A stretch of DNA of 11,001 nt from Planctomycetota bacterium (GCA_022561415.1 JADFRH010000045.1:1-11001), one strand, 5' to 3'. Positions 1 to 7,107 are shown, counted from the first letter of the stretch. Notes: a model not told the origin generated them from the letters alone. Made by a program: numbers and translations.

Positions 1-1703
1 GCCGTGATCGATTCGCCGCCGTTACGCACGGTCACACGTGTATCCGGTTCCGCAAATCGGCTGCGCAGATACGCCAACGCCACCGGCAGGTCGTCGGCGG
101 GAGAGATCGTTGCCGACGTGATGCTGCCGACTTGCTGATCGTTGTCGCCGGCGAAGAGCGTGGTTCCCGCTGCTGGAACGGGTCCGGCTGCGAGCCGCAG
201 AACGCACAGTTGCCGATTGACATGCCCCATCGCATCCAGCCGGGCGATCGGTTCCTGACCGAGATAGCAGCCCTTGGTAAACGAGATGGCCAATTCCGTT
301 CGCGCCACTTCCTGCGCGAGGTTGTCTTTGCTGACGTCGATGCCGTAATGCGGAAAGCCGGCTTCGATCCGCAGCGCCTCGAAAGCAGCTTTGCCGGCCG
401 GAGGAACGCCGCCATCGGTCAGCGCGTTCCGCACGTCATCGAAGCGGTCCCGCGAAATCGAGGCCAAATATCCCGGCTGACCGCACCAGTCGACGCGACG
501 CACGGCCACCCTCACTCCTTGCAATTCTGCCATCGTGTGCCCGTACAGGTCCAGAGCTTGTGCGTCGATTCCCATCGCGGCCAGCGGACACAAGACGCCG
601 AAGTGCCAGAGCACGCCGAGCCCTCGCAGCACCGGTGAGAAATCGGCGCACACGTACTGACTCTCCGCGTCGGCCACCTCGTGTCGATTCAGAACCATGA
701 GCGATTTCCTGCCCATCAGGAGTAGCCACGAACCGGGCGCCGCGCGAATCTCATCCAGGCCTCGCGACAGCCAGTAACGCGACACCTCCCGAGGGGACAA
801 CGTTCGTCCGACCTCTCGCTCGGCAAGCATCGTCGCGTCGTGTCGCTCGAACGTCGGTGTCTCGTGGCCTCGTACCAGCGGTCGATACCGCCCCGTCGCG
901 CCGCGATGGTTGCCTAGGTAAAAGTTCGGACCGGCCTGAAATGTGGACACCGACCACTGCCCTCCCACATACGCATTGCGAACGCCCACCGGCATCAGCA
1001 CCAGCGCCACCCCGAGCGCGTAAGTTACCAAACGCAAACACCGCGATTTTGCCGACACACCCGTTCGTGCAAACCACACCCATGCACCAAGGATCGGAAG
1101 CCATGCCAATGCGTTCTCACGCGTGAGCACGAGCAAGCCGGTCATCACGCCCATCGCAAGAATGGCGACGCGCGCCGACGGCTTCATGGCTCTGGCGAGT
1201 AGCGCCAGAAGGATGCACAACAGCAAACAACCCAGCGAAGCCTTCTGTACGATGCCGTCCAAAAACACCGACGGCGCATAGAGCGCCAGCATCCAGGCCG
1301 CGACCAGACCGCATCGTCGATTGAACAAGCGCGCCGCGCCGAGGTAGAGGCACCACACGGCCAATCCGATCCATACCGACTGAAGGATCCGAACCGACCA
1401 CACGCTCACGCCGAAACCCTTGAAAGCCACGGCCAGGACATACGGATACAATGGCGCCTGATAGAACGACTCGTGACCGATCCAATCACCTCCGGCGATA
1501 CGCGACGCCCATTCGTAATACCCGGCCGCGTCGCCGATCAAGTGGCGAACCGTGGGCATGTCCCGCGTTACGTAGACATGCCACAAGCGCAGCGCGATCG
1601 CGACCGCGATGGCCAGCCCCAACGCCCACCGCCGGCGTGATCGTGGATCGCGAGTGCCACTAGGTGGCACTGACGATCCGGTAGGTTGCACGTTTGAATT
1701 CAT
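1..1703 (-). CDS. Chimeric ORF: GT39-like membrane glycosyltransferase fused in frame to the C-terminal half of a YgfZ/GcvT-like protein (3' end off the window)
   Basis: The frame is open from an ATG at 1703 to the left edge, at least 567 codons with no stop. Residues 25-375 look like a PMT_2/GT39 glycosyltransferase, a membrane enzyme that moves sugars from lipid-linked donors. They show a first transmembrane segment near 27-41, a loop with GDAAGYYEWASRIAGGDW (57-74) and YQAPLYPY (81-88), further hydrophobic segments, then RENALAWLP (195-203) and GPNFYLGNH (258-266). From about residue 383 the protein is clearly YgfZ-like (folate-binding, linked to Fe-S cluster maintenance): VRRVDWCGQPGYL (401-413), FEALRIEAGFPHYG (441-454) and the family signature KGCYLGQEPIAR (477-488). 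The last membrane helices of the glycosyltransferase and the ~130-residue N-terminal half of YgfZ are both missing at the join near nt 560-575. An in-frame ATG at 1742 would add 13 residues; neither start has a convincing Shine-Dalgarno. It could be a deletion fusion or an assembly join. Confidence 0.8.
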   Translation of the reverse strand, partial: MNSNVQPTGSSVPPSGTRDPRSRRRWALGLAIAVAIALRLWHVYVTRDMPTVRHLIGDAAGYYEWASRIAGGDWIGHESFYQAPLYPYVLAVAFKGFGVSVWSVRILQSVWIGLAVWCLYLGAARLFNRRCGLVAAWMLALYAPSVFLDGIVQKASLGCLLLCILLALLARAMKPSARVAILAMGVMTGLLVLTRENALAWLPILGAWVWFARTGVSAKSRCLRLVTYALGVALVLMPVGVRNAYVGGQWSVSTFQAGPNFYLGNHRGATGRYRPLVRGHETPTFERHDATMLAEREVGRTLSPREVSRYWLSRGLDEIRAAPGSWLLLMGRKSLMVLNRHEVADAESQYVCADFSPVLRGLGVLWHFGVLCPLAAMGIDAQALDLYGHTMAELQGVRVAVRRVDWCGQPGYLASISRDRFDDVRNALTDGGVPPAGKAAFEALRIEAGFPHYGIDVSKDNLAQEVARTELAISFTKGCYLGQEPIARLDAMGHVNRQLCVLRLAAGPVPAAGTTLFAGDNDQQVGSITSATISPADDLPVALAYLRSRFAEPDTRVTVRNGGESIT

Positions 1704-1717
1704 GGCGTTGTGTGAGC

Positions 1718-1955
1718 CGGGTTCTCTCCGGCCGCCTCGCATCCTACCCGCCGCCACCTGCATCCAGCGCTGCGTCCGCCCGGCCACCAAGGCAGGGTCC
1801 GCCGCCGCCGCGCCGACAGCGTCGCGTCCCGGCCGGTACCAGGCAAGCGCGCTGCACCACCGTCGTCGGCCATTCGATGGCCGCTGCCGGGGCGGGGTCG
1901 CCTGAGCGGGCGCGAAGCGCCAACGCGTCACGCTGTTGCTGACCGGCAGAACCTC
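1718..1955 (-). promoter_or_regulatory. Putative structured leader of the minus-strand chimera gene
   Basis: This GC-rich block contains local hairpins: GGCCAT/ATGGCC with a 3-nt loop at 1868-1882 and GGCGC/GCGCC with a 3-nt loop at 1909-1921. It also contains two competing long-range pairings that share one strand. CCGGCAG (1943-1949) can pair with CTGCCGG (1884-1890). Alternatively, CCGG plus AGAACC (1943-1946 and 1948-1953) can pair with CCGG and GGTTCT (1728-1731 and 1720-1725), close to the start codon. I recognise no known riboswitch or RNA family. High GC content alone produces many hairpins, so this is tentative. Confidence 0.25.
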
Positions 1956-1960
1956 CGATG

Positions 1961-1997
1961 TGAATAATATATTTATAATATACATGCTATTAAATGA
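1961..1997. promoter_or_regulatory. AT-rich promoter-like island
   Basis: A run of almost pure A/T sits in GC-rich DNA. It carries a perfect TATAAT on the plus strand (1974-1979) and TATAAA/TATTAT-like hexamers on the minus strand. No good -35 hexamer is visible at the proper distance on either strand. Its position 260-300 nt upstream of the minus-strand start, and between two divergent genes, makes a promoter plausible, most likely for the minus-strand gene. This is inference from composition and position. Confidence 0.35.
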
Positions 1998-2021
1998 AGC
2001 ATAGGGATCGGGTCAGAGACG

Positions 2022-2058
2022 GTGCTCCGTCGGACGGGATTCATCGTCCCGGAAGCAC
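2022..2058. repeat. Imperfect inverted repeat (hairpin)
   Basis: Outer arms GTGCT (2022-2026) and AGCAC (2054-2058) enclose an inner pair CGGGA (2035-2039) and TCCCG (2047-2051) with a 7-nt loop. There is no T-tract on either side, so an intrinsic terminator is not supported. It lies between the AT-rich island and the first parS site. Confidence 0.3.
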
Positions 2059-2103
2059 GGGTACAGGACGACCTAATCCAGAGTTTCGTCCATCTGTTTC
2101 CTC

Positions 2104-2119
2104 TGTTTCACGTGAAACA
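2104..2119. promoter_or_regulatory. parS site (ParB-binding centromere)
   Basis: TGTTTCACGTGAAACA is a perfect 16-bp palindrome and matches the widely conserved bacterial chromosomal parS consensus. ParB binds such sites as a dimer through its helix-turn-helix domain, then loads and spreads as a CTP-dependent clamp. It lies about 500 nt upstream of parB. Confidence 0.95.
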
Positions 2120-2394
2120 CAGAATCTAGGAGGGGGTCTTGGTTCCTCCGTTTGATGTTTCATTTGGGGTCACTCCATGGGAGAGAGGGGAACGCCTAAG
2201 AGCGATGCGTTTCCGCCTCGGGTGAAGAGGCAACGAATTTGAGGTCAGAAGGGCCCCGTGAGGCTTCCGCCGAGACTCGGCAAAGCCCCGGCCCGTCGGG
2301 ACCGGCGGTACGCCAAGCCGGAGCCGCAGGCGCTCCCGGCGCGCCGGGACCACCTGTCTCACGCCCGTTGCGATGCAAGCTGTCCGATACCGAA

Positions 2395-2410
2395 TCTTTC
2401 ACGTGCGACG
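2395..2410. promoter_or_regulatory. Degenerate parS-like site
   Basis: TCTTTCACGTGCGACG agrees with the perfect sites at 12 of 16 positions. The left half and the central CACGTG are intact, while the right half is altered. It lies 53 nt before the second perfect site. It could be a weak ParB site, an eroded one, or chance. Confidence 0.35.
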
Positions 2411-2462
2411 TGGTAGCTGCCGCCATCGACTTGCTCACCTTCGACCCGGTCGAATCGCCACT

Positions 2463-2478
2463 TGTTTCACGTGAAACA
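2463..2478. promoter_or_regulatory. parS site (ParB-binding centromere)
   Basis: This is a second copy of the 16-bp palindrome TGTTTCACGTGAAACA, identical to the one at 2104-2119 and 359 bp away. It lies 125 nt before the parB start codon. ParB loading here would cover the parB promoter region, so autoregulation is plausible (inference). Confidence 0.95.
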
Positions 2479-2591
2479 CGCCTGATGCGACGCTTCTCCG
2501 GCTTTCCTGCCTGCCAGGCTTGCGTCGCAGAGCTCCAGGAGTAACCTAACGATCCGGCGTTTGATCGAGATACTCTTGCCCTACGAATCAC

Positions 2592-2597
2592 GGAGGA
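2592..2597 (+). promoter_or_regulatory. Ribosome binding site of parB
   Basis: GGAGGA lies 5 nt before the ATG at 2603. It decides the start in favour of 2603 over the in-frame upstream codon at 2561. The 2561 start would add 14 residues that do not look like a ParB N-terminus and would place this site inside the coding sequence. Confidence 0.8.
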
Positions 2598-2602
2598 TAT
2601 AC

Positions 2603-3547
2603 ATGGCTCGTTCCGCTAAACGACTCGGACGCGGACTCGACTCGCTGGTTTCCGACCTTCGGGCATCCGGCTTGGTGAACGACGCATCCGCCGCCAAACC
2701 GGTCGACGGGAGTGATCTGGAGCATTCCGCTCAGTCCATCACTTCGGCCGGTCAGGCCCGCACGCTGGCCATCGCCGAGCTGTACCCCAATCCTGACCAA
2801 CCTAGAAGTAGCTTTGATGACGATAACGTATTATCACTCGCGGCGTCCATCCGATCGAGCGGGATGCTGCAGCCGATTGTCGTGCGCCTCAATATCGGGC
2901 GCTTCGAGATCGTTGCGGGTGAACGTCGCTGGCGGGCGGCCAGGCTGGCTGGGCTGAGCGAGGTTCCGGTTCTGGTGCGGGACGTCACCGACCAACAGGC
3001 GATTGAGTTTGCTCTCATCGAGAACATTCAGCGCGAGGATCTCAATGCCATCGACCGTGCCCGCGCGTACCGCCGGTTCTGCGACCGCTTCCAGCTCAAG
3101 CCGGAAGAGGTGGCCGCACGCGTCGGCGAGGATCGAACCACCGTCGTCAACTACCTCCGGCTCCTCGAGCTCTCGGACGACATCGCGGAGTTCGTCGTGG
3201 CCGGCAAGCTCAGCATGGGCCATGCCCGCTGCCTGCTGGGCGTAAAGGACCAGCGGCTGCGATCGCAGTTGGCCGGGGCAGCGGCGGCAAACGACCTCTC
3301 GGTTCGTGCGCTCGAGGAGATCGTTCGTCGCCGCCGGACATCGCGCGACGACGCGAGGCCGGTACCGCGCGAGGAACGTGTCACGCCGCACATTCGCGAC
3401 ATGCAGCAACGATTCGAGGACGCGATCAAGACGAAGGTGACGATTCGAGAGGGGAGGAAGAAGGGGACCGGGCGCGTGGTGATTGAGTATTTTTCGCTCG
3501 ACGACTTCGACCGCATCGCGTCCGCCTTGGGCGTGGATATGCCATAG
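2603..3547 (+). CDS. parB: Chromosome-partitioning protein ParB
   Basis: This 314-aa protein is a CTP-dependent DNA clamp that loads at parS and marks the origin region for segregation by ParA and SMC. The N-terminus (RLGRGLDSLVSDL, 7-19) is the usual ParA-contacting segment. The CTP-binding core has NPDQPR (63-68), the GERRWRA box (106-112) and ENIQREDLN (140-148). A helix-turn-helix lies near 166-187 (LKPEEVAARVGEDRTTVVNY). The basic C-terminal part (about 240-314) matches the dimerisation region, and total length is normal for the family. Two perfect parS sites lie just upstream. No parA is adjacent, although parA usually precedes parB; it must lie elsewhere or be absent. The next gene starts 28 nt after the stop, so the two may be co-transcribed. 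Confidence 0.97.
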   Translation: MARSAKRLGRGLDSLVSDLRASGLVNDASAAKPVDGSDLEHSAQSITSAGQARTLAIAELYPNPDQPRSSFDDDNVLSLAASIRSSGMLQPIVVRLNIGRFEIVAGERRWRAARLAGLSEVPVLVRDVTDQQAIEFALIENIQREDLNAIDRARAYRRFCDRFQLKPEEVAARVGEDRTTVVNYLRLLELSDDIAEFVVAGKLSMGHARCLLGVKDQRLRSQLAGAAAANDLSVRALEEIVRRRRTSRDDARPVPREERVTPHIRDMQQRFEDAIKTKVTIREGRKKGTGRVVIEYFSLDDFDRIASALGVDMP

Positions 3548-3562
3548 GAAGCATGGGCGAAC

Positions 3563-3568
3563 AAGGAG
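3563..3568 (+). promoter_or_regulatory. Ribosome binding site of the secreted protein gene
   Basis: AAGGAG lies 7 nt before the ATG at 3576. It supports that start over the in-frame codon at 3483, which would overlap the end of parB and place 31 odd residues ahead of the signal peptide. Confidence 0.65.
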
Positions 3569-3575
3569 AGTATGG

Positions 3576-5267
3576 ATGAAACGTGGGTTTGGACATGGGC
3601 CTCTGAGAATCGCGATTGCACTTCTTTCGGGATTCGTTTGTCCGGTCACGCTGGGGCAGGACGCGGACACGACCCGCGTTCTCGAGTCGATCCCCGCGAA
3701 GTTTCCGCTGGCGATCGTGTTCGTAGACGCCGCAACACTCGACGCCTCGGTGGCGGGTTTCTCGAAGCGGACCGGCACCGAATTCGCGGACGAGGGGTTA
3801 CTCGCGGATCTGAAGCGGCAGCTTCCCGTGCTCGAATGGATGGACCTGAGTCACCCCGTGGGCCTGGCCTACGCATCGCTCGATGCGGGAACGCAGCCCA
3901 TCGTCTACGCGCGCGTGCCGGATTTCCGTGCCAAGGTCAAGACACTCGAGGAGGCGACTCAAGAGGAGGGCGTCTGGCGACTTACGTTCGACGATCTCGG
4001 GGTCTACTACGCACGCGTCGTGGGTGACTATGTCATCGCGTCCGCATTCAATGAAAACCTGACGCCGGTCGCCGGCGGGAAGTCGCTGGCCGACGCGATG
4101 AAGCATCGCGCCGATATCTGGCGCGGGCGCGATGTCGTCGTGCATGTCAATTTCGAGCCGCTGCGCGCCATGGTCGCGGCGCAGATAAACAAGGTGGCCG
4201 CTATGGCACCGATGATCGCAATGCTCGCAGCCCAGCAGGGCGGCGACCCGGCCTCACTCATCACGCCCTTGACCGCGACGATCGACGCGACCAAACGGTT
4301 TGTCGCTCAGCTCGACCAGCTCGATCTGGCCTTGGCGGTCAGCGAGAACGCCGTTTCCGTTACGCTGTGGGGCAGCTTCAAAGAGGGGTCGATCAGAAAG
4401 TACCTCGCCGGCGTCAAGCCGTCCGATCACGCGCCGTTCGCCGGGTTGCGTGAGCAGCCGTACGCCGTGGCCGTGGACTATGGCTTCCCCGGCGACGACT
4501 CCCCGTTTTTCGAGTTTCTGTTCGACAAGCTCGGCGCTGCGCCACCTCCTGATCCTTCGGCGCAGGCACAAGGCGACCAAGCCGACGCGCAGGCGCAGGC
4601 CCGAGCCGAGCGGGTAACGCGGGATCTCTACAAGAGCCTACACGGTGCAGACCTGTTGATGGCCGTCTCTCCGGACGGGGTCCGATTGGCCGGGAACTAC
4701 TTCGGCCGCGACCCCAAGGCGATTTTGGAACTGGCCACAGAGACTCTCTCCATCCCCAATGTGACGCTGGCCCGAATGAAGGCGGGTACGACTTTCGAAT
4801 CGCTCGGCACGCGAACGATCGGCGGAGCATCCGTCAACGAGTTCGCGGTGATACCCGACACGTCGAATATGTATGGCGCGGCGTTTGTCAGTATGATGGG
4901 CAAGCGGCCACGCATCGCGATGAGCCTGACCGATGTCGGCGTCGGTTGGTGCGCGGGCAGCGATGCCTACGTCACGCAGCATTTCGCGGGCGGGAAGGGC
5001 AAGCCGCTACGCGCCGCGCGGCACGTCGCCAAGGCGTTGGCCGCGCTACCCCCCAAGCGTAACATCACGCTGCTGCTGGACCCCGCCGCGATGTTGACGC
5101 TGTCAGCTCGGTTGTCGGGCACGCCCCCGATGGATCCCGTGCTACCGGGACCGCCCATTGCCGTATCCTTGTCGCTGTCCGCAAAGCCGGTTCGCCTCGA
5201 CCTGCGCGTCCCGGCCCGCGCGATCGCACGATACCACGAGATGCTAAGCCCGGCCGACCCGCTGTAG
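3576..5267 (+). CDS. Secreted protein of unknown function
   Basis: This encodes 563 residues. The N-terminus is a standard signal peptide: positive residues (K2, R3, R11), a hydrophobic stretch at about 12-26, and a likely cleavage near residue 27 (TLG before QDAD). The cysteine at 22 is not in a lipobox, so a lipoprotein is unlikely. The mature protein alternates strand-like and helical stretches; one helical segment near 205-225 is rich in methionine and alanine (IAMLAAQQGG). An alanine/glutamine/aspartate-rich linker near 325-345 splits it into two halves. I see no catalytic motif and do not recognise the family with confidence. Its general style resembles large exported proteins of unknown function common in planctomycetes (DUF3352-like is a guess only). 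It probably acts outside the cytoplasmic membrane. It follows parB by 28 nt and has its own RBS, but no functional link to segregation is evident. Confidence 0.85.
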   Translation: MKRGFGHGPLRIAIALLSGFVCPVTLGQDADTTRVLESIPAKFPLAIVFVDAATLDASVAGFSKRTGTEFADEGLLADLKRQLPVLEWMDLSHPVGLAYASLDAGTQPIVYARVPDFRAKVKTLEEATQEEGVWRLTFDDLGVYYARVVGDYVIASAFNENLTPVAGGKSLADAMKHRADIWRGRDVVVHVNFEPLRAMVAAQINKVAAMAPMIAMLAAQQGGDPASLITPLTATIDATKRFVAQLDQLDLALAVSENAVSVTLWGSFKEGSIRKYLAGVKPSDHAPFAGLREQPYAVAVDYGFPGDDSPFFEFLFDKLGAAPPPDPSAQAQGDQADAQAQARAERVTRDLYKSLHGADLLMAVSPDGVRLAGNYFGRDPKAILELATETLSIPNVTLARMKAGTTFESLGTRTIGGASVNEFAVIPDTSNMYGAAFVSMMGKRPRIAMSLTDVGVGWCAGSDAYVTQHFAGGKGKPLRAARHVAKALAALPPKRNITLLLDPAAMLTLSARLSGTPPMDPVLPGPPIAVSLSLSAKPVRLDLRVPARAIARYHEMLSPADPL

Positions 5268-5337
5268 GTAACGCCGTGAACTGAGCGGCTGTTGGTATTC
5301 GATGGGCAGTTCCCAGCACGGAGAGGGTGACAGCATT

Positions 5338-5606
5338 GGCCCCGGAGGGGCCGTGGGCTTTAGCCACGGGTAGAGCGCAGCACGGCGCGAGCCGGGCAAA
5401 GCGGAACCCGTGGAATCGAACGTCCAAACCCTATCACCGCCCCGGCAGGGGCGGAGGTGCGTCGAGCCATCGGAGTCACTCGCGCAGACGCTTCGCCCCT
5501 TCCAGGGCGAGGAAGAGAATCGCGACCGAACTCCACGGGTTCCGCTCGTCCCGGAGCGCCGGGACTCGCTTCACCCGTGGCTGCAAACCCAACGCCCCGC
5601 TGGGGC
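5338..5606. repeat. Long inverted-repeat element (REPIN/MITE-like)
   Basis: The stretch consists of two diverged copies of a ~133-nt unit in opposite orientation, meeting near 5473. Matching arms include GCGGAACCCGTGGA (5401-5414) with its exact reverse complement at 5532-5545, and AGCCACGGG (5362-5370) with its reverse complement at 5574-5582. Each unit also carries its own hairpins: GGCCCC/GGGGCC at 5338-5352, CCGTGG/CCACGG at 5351-5369, CCGCCCC/GGGGCGG at 5437-5454, CGCCC/GGGCG at 5494-5509, GTCCCGG/CCGGGAC at 5548-5565 and GCCCC/GGGGC at 5594-5606. There is no coding frame of substance. This is the architecture of REP doublets or a small non-autonomous mobile element. It separates the secreted protein gene from the end of mobA. 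Confidence 0.75.
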
Positions 5607-5688
5607 TCAACTCGGTGTTTCTCTGGGGGAATTACTCCAGTTCACGGAGTTGCCCTGTAGCGGAGCGCTGTTCCCGGAACCTAACGAT

Positions 5689-6303
5689 TCATTCGCCAAG
5701 GTCGCGAATTACCTGCTCGTAGGCGGTCTGATCGTTCACATTGCGCAGGGATCGCAGCTCCGGATCGACGTCGGTCAGGTCCGCTGCGGGTATGACACGG
5801 GCTTGACACTGACGTGCGAAGTGTCCGGCTCGAAGCTCTCGCCGGTTCAGGAGTTCGGACAGTGTCTGACGGGTCGAGAGGCGGTAGACCCCGAGCAGCG
5901 GGTGTAGGTGCCGGTCATCGCGGACGACGACGGCCTGGTGATCGCCGAGCAGCCCGATCAATTTGTGAATGAGCGACGAGCTGAGCAGCGGATAGTCGCA
6001 GGCCGCGACGAACGCCGCTTCGCACCTCCCGTCCAGAAAACTCATACCGGCGGCCACACCCGCCAGGGGGCCGGCGTTATCGACGGCGTCGTACACGATC
6101 GCAACGCCCTCGGGCAGCGCGGGCAGTGATTGCCCCTCGCGACCGGCCGCAACGACCGGATTGACGACGTCGCCCACGATCCGAACCATCCGCTGCAGCA
6201 GGTGTTCATCGCCGAACCGCAGCCATGCCTTGTCGGTGCCGATACGTCGACCCCGTCCGCCGCAGAGGATGATCCCGCCGACTGTGGGTCCGATGGTTGT
6301 CAT
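5689..6303 (-). CDS. mobA: Molybdenum cofactor guanylyltransferase (MobA-like)
   Basis: This 204-aa protein has the length and motifs of MobA. MobA transfers GMP from GTP to molybdopterin cofactor in the cytoplasm, giving the dinucleotide form used by DMSO-reductase-family enzymes. The nucleotide-binding loop is at 13-28 (LCGGRGRRIGTDKAWL, the LxGGxxxRxGxDK pattern). DNAGPLAG (75-82), ACDYPLL (101-107, the metal-binding aspartate) and HPLLGVY (134-140) follow, then NVNDQTAY (188-195), which corresponds to the family's C-terminal NxNTPED-type motif. The ATG at 6303 has only a weak upstream purine run. No other molybdenum genes are in view. The right neighbour is a phage structural gene on the same strand, 129 nt away. 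A related nucleotidyltransferase such as MocA is less likely given the GPLAG and NVND pattern. Confidence 0.9.
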   Translation of the reverse strand: MTTIGPTVGGIILCGGRGRRIGTDKAWLRFGDEHLLQRMVRIVGDVVNPVVAAGREGQSLPALPEGVAIVYDAVDNAGPLAGVAAGMSFLDGRCEAAFVAACDYPLLSSSLIHKLIGLLGDHQAVVVRDDRHLHPLLGVYRLSTRQTLSELLNRRELRAGHFARQCQARVIPAADLTDVDPELRSLRNVNDQTAYEQVIRDLGE

Positions 6304-6417
6304 TCCGTGATTCCGGCTGCGCTGCGGGGAATTCTCTCTCGTTGTGTTTGCGGTGGCTGGAAGAGGCCTTCCTAGGACGCAGAATCAGCATACCCATCGT
6401 CGTCGACGTCGCCAAGC

Positions 6418-6430
6418 CGGCGAATCGCCG
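6418..6430. repeat. Short palindrome after the last phage gene
   Basis: CGGCGAATCGCCG is a 13-base palindrome that begins 2 nt past the stop codon of the 215-aa gene. As RNA it would form a short hairpin (CGGC/GCCG, 5-nt loop). No T-run follows on the minus strand, so a classical intrinsic terminator is not supported. Rho-dependent ending or an attachment-site remnant are alternatives I cannot test. Confidence 0.25.
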
Positions 6431-6432
6431 CG

Positions 6433-7080
6433 TTAGAACGTCTTGGCCGTGTACTCGAAAATGAGCGATTCGGCCAGGTGGATCGTCTTCGAGTAGGTGT
6501 CGTCGGGATGCACGCCGTTGCGGATGATGCGCAGGGCGACGAAGTCGTTCACGGCGAATCGGTTGCCGTCGTAGGTGCGACCGCTGCCGGCATCGAACAT
6601 CACGACCCGGTTGTCATCGAGCGCCCAACTGACCGGAGCCGGCCAGTCGTAGCCCAGCGTGGTCGATGTCGAAGAGCCCGTTCCACGAACGTACGTGTCC
6701 ACGAGCAGAATTCGGACTTTTTGGGCCGAACCGGGGCCGGTCGCACCGGTGGCAATGAGAAACCAGACGTTTGACGGTTCAGTCACGTCCATGTCCGGCG
6801 GGATGCGGAACTGCCCGACGTACAGACCGCCGTTGGTTCCGGTGGCCACACTCCGCGTGGTCATGACGCCAATACTTCCGTTGGACGTCGTCGGATAGTT
6901 GCGCACGTACGAAAGGGCGATCGAACGCGTCGGTCGTGCCGAGCCGCCGGCCGTGATCTGCCCGTTCGCCGGGTCCAGCTTGATGCTGTTGGTCGAGTCC
7001 GACGGATCGACGACCAGAAACGGGCCGTCGATGGAAGAGGGAAGCGCTGCTGCGATGTCGTCGGTGAATGTCCTGGGCAT
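6433..7080 (-). CDS. Unknown protein, last gene of the phage module
   Basis: This encodes 215 residues. I do not recognise a family. The composition is that of a virion beta-structure protein: many Ser, Thr, Gly and alternating hydrophobic residues, no membrane segment, no signal peptide and no cysteine. Motif-like stretches include FLVVDPSDSTN near 21-31, a TGTNGGLYVGQFRIPP segment near 81-96, and a C-terminal IHLAESLIFEYTAKTF that looks like a closing strand. An RBS (GAAAGGAG) lies about 10 nt before the ATG. It starts 27 nt after the preceding phage gene, so it is probably in the same operon. A decoration, fibre or tail-associated role is possible, but only gene order supports it. Confidence 0.75.
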   Translation of the reverse strand: MPRTFTDDIAAALPSSIDGPFLVVDPSDSTNSIKLDPANGQITAGGSARPTRSIALSYVRNYPTTSNGSIGVMTTRSVATGTNGGLYVGQFRIPPDMDVTEPSNVWFLIATGATGPGSAQKVRILLVDTYVRGTGSSTSTTLGYDWPAPVSWALDDNRVVMFDAGSGRTYDGNRFAVNDFVALRIIRNGVHPDDTYSKTIHLAESLIFEYTAKTF

Positions 7081-7107
7081 GACCCGCTTACTCCTTTCGC
7101 GATCGCG

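Larger units (their letters stand above)
1704..2602. other. Long divergent intergenic region with parS sites
   Basis: About 900 bases lie between the divergently transcribed glycosyltransferase chimera and parB. I see no convincing gene in it: the short frames that cross it have no family signature, and some read straight through the parS palindromes. The part next to the minus-strand gene (about 1718-1955) is very GC-rich and full of hairpins. An AT-rich island follows at 1961-1997. Two perfect parS palindromes and a degenerate one fill the half next to parB. I found no ParA signature (KGGVGKTT) and no TTATCCACA-type DnaA box, so a replication origin is not supported here. Confidence 0.7.

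Noticed and set aside
132..638. 168-codon plus-strand open frame
   Set aside because: The minus strand of the same bases encodes the YgfZ signature KGCYLGQE in a long open frame.
1704..1760. Resemblance to the 3' end of RNase P RNA on the minus strand (GAGAACCCGGCTC with an upstream GGTAGGATG)
   Set aside because: The matching 5' element of RNase P (GAGGAAAGTCC-type, needed to form helix P4) is absent from the few hundred bases upstream, so the RNA could not fold.
1961..1997. AT-rich island with nearby parS considered as a replication origin
   Set aside because: No TTATCCACA-type DnaA boxes and no dnaA, dnaN, rpmH or gidB genes nearby.
2239..2544. Possible 101-codon gene with collagen-like Gly-x-Pro stretches before parB
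   Set aside because: The Gly/Pro run reflects GC-rich DNA, the frame reads through a perfect parS palindrome, and there is no ribosome binding site or family resemblance.
2834..3778. 314-codon minus-strand open frame
   Set aside because: It is antisense to parB and the start of the secreted protein gene, and its product has no recognisable motif. ParB on the plus strand has full family signatures.
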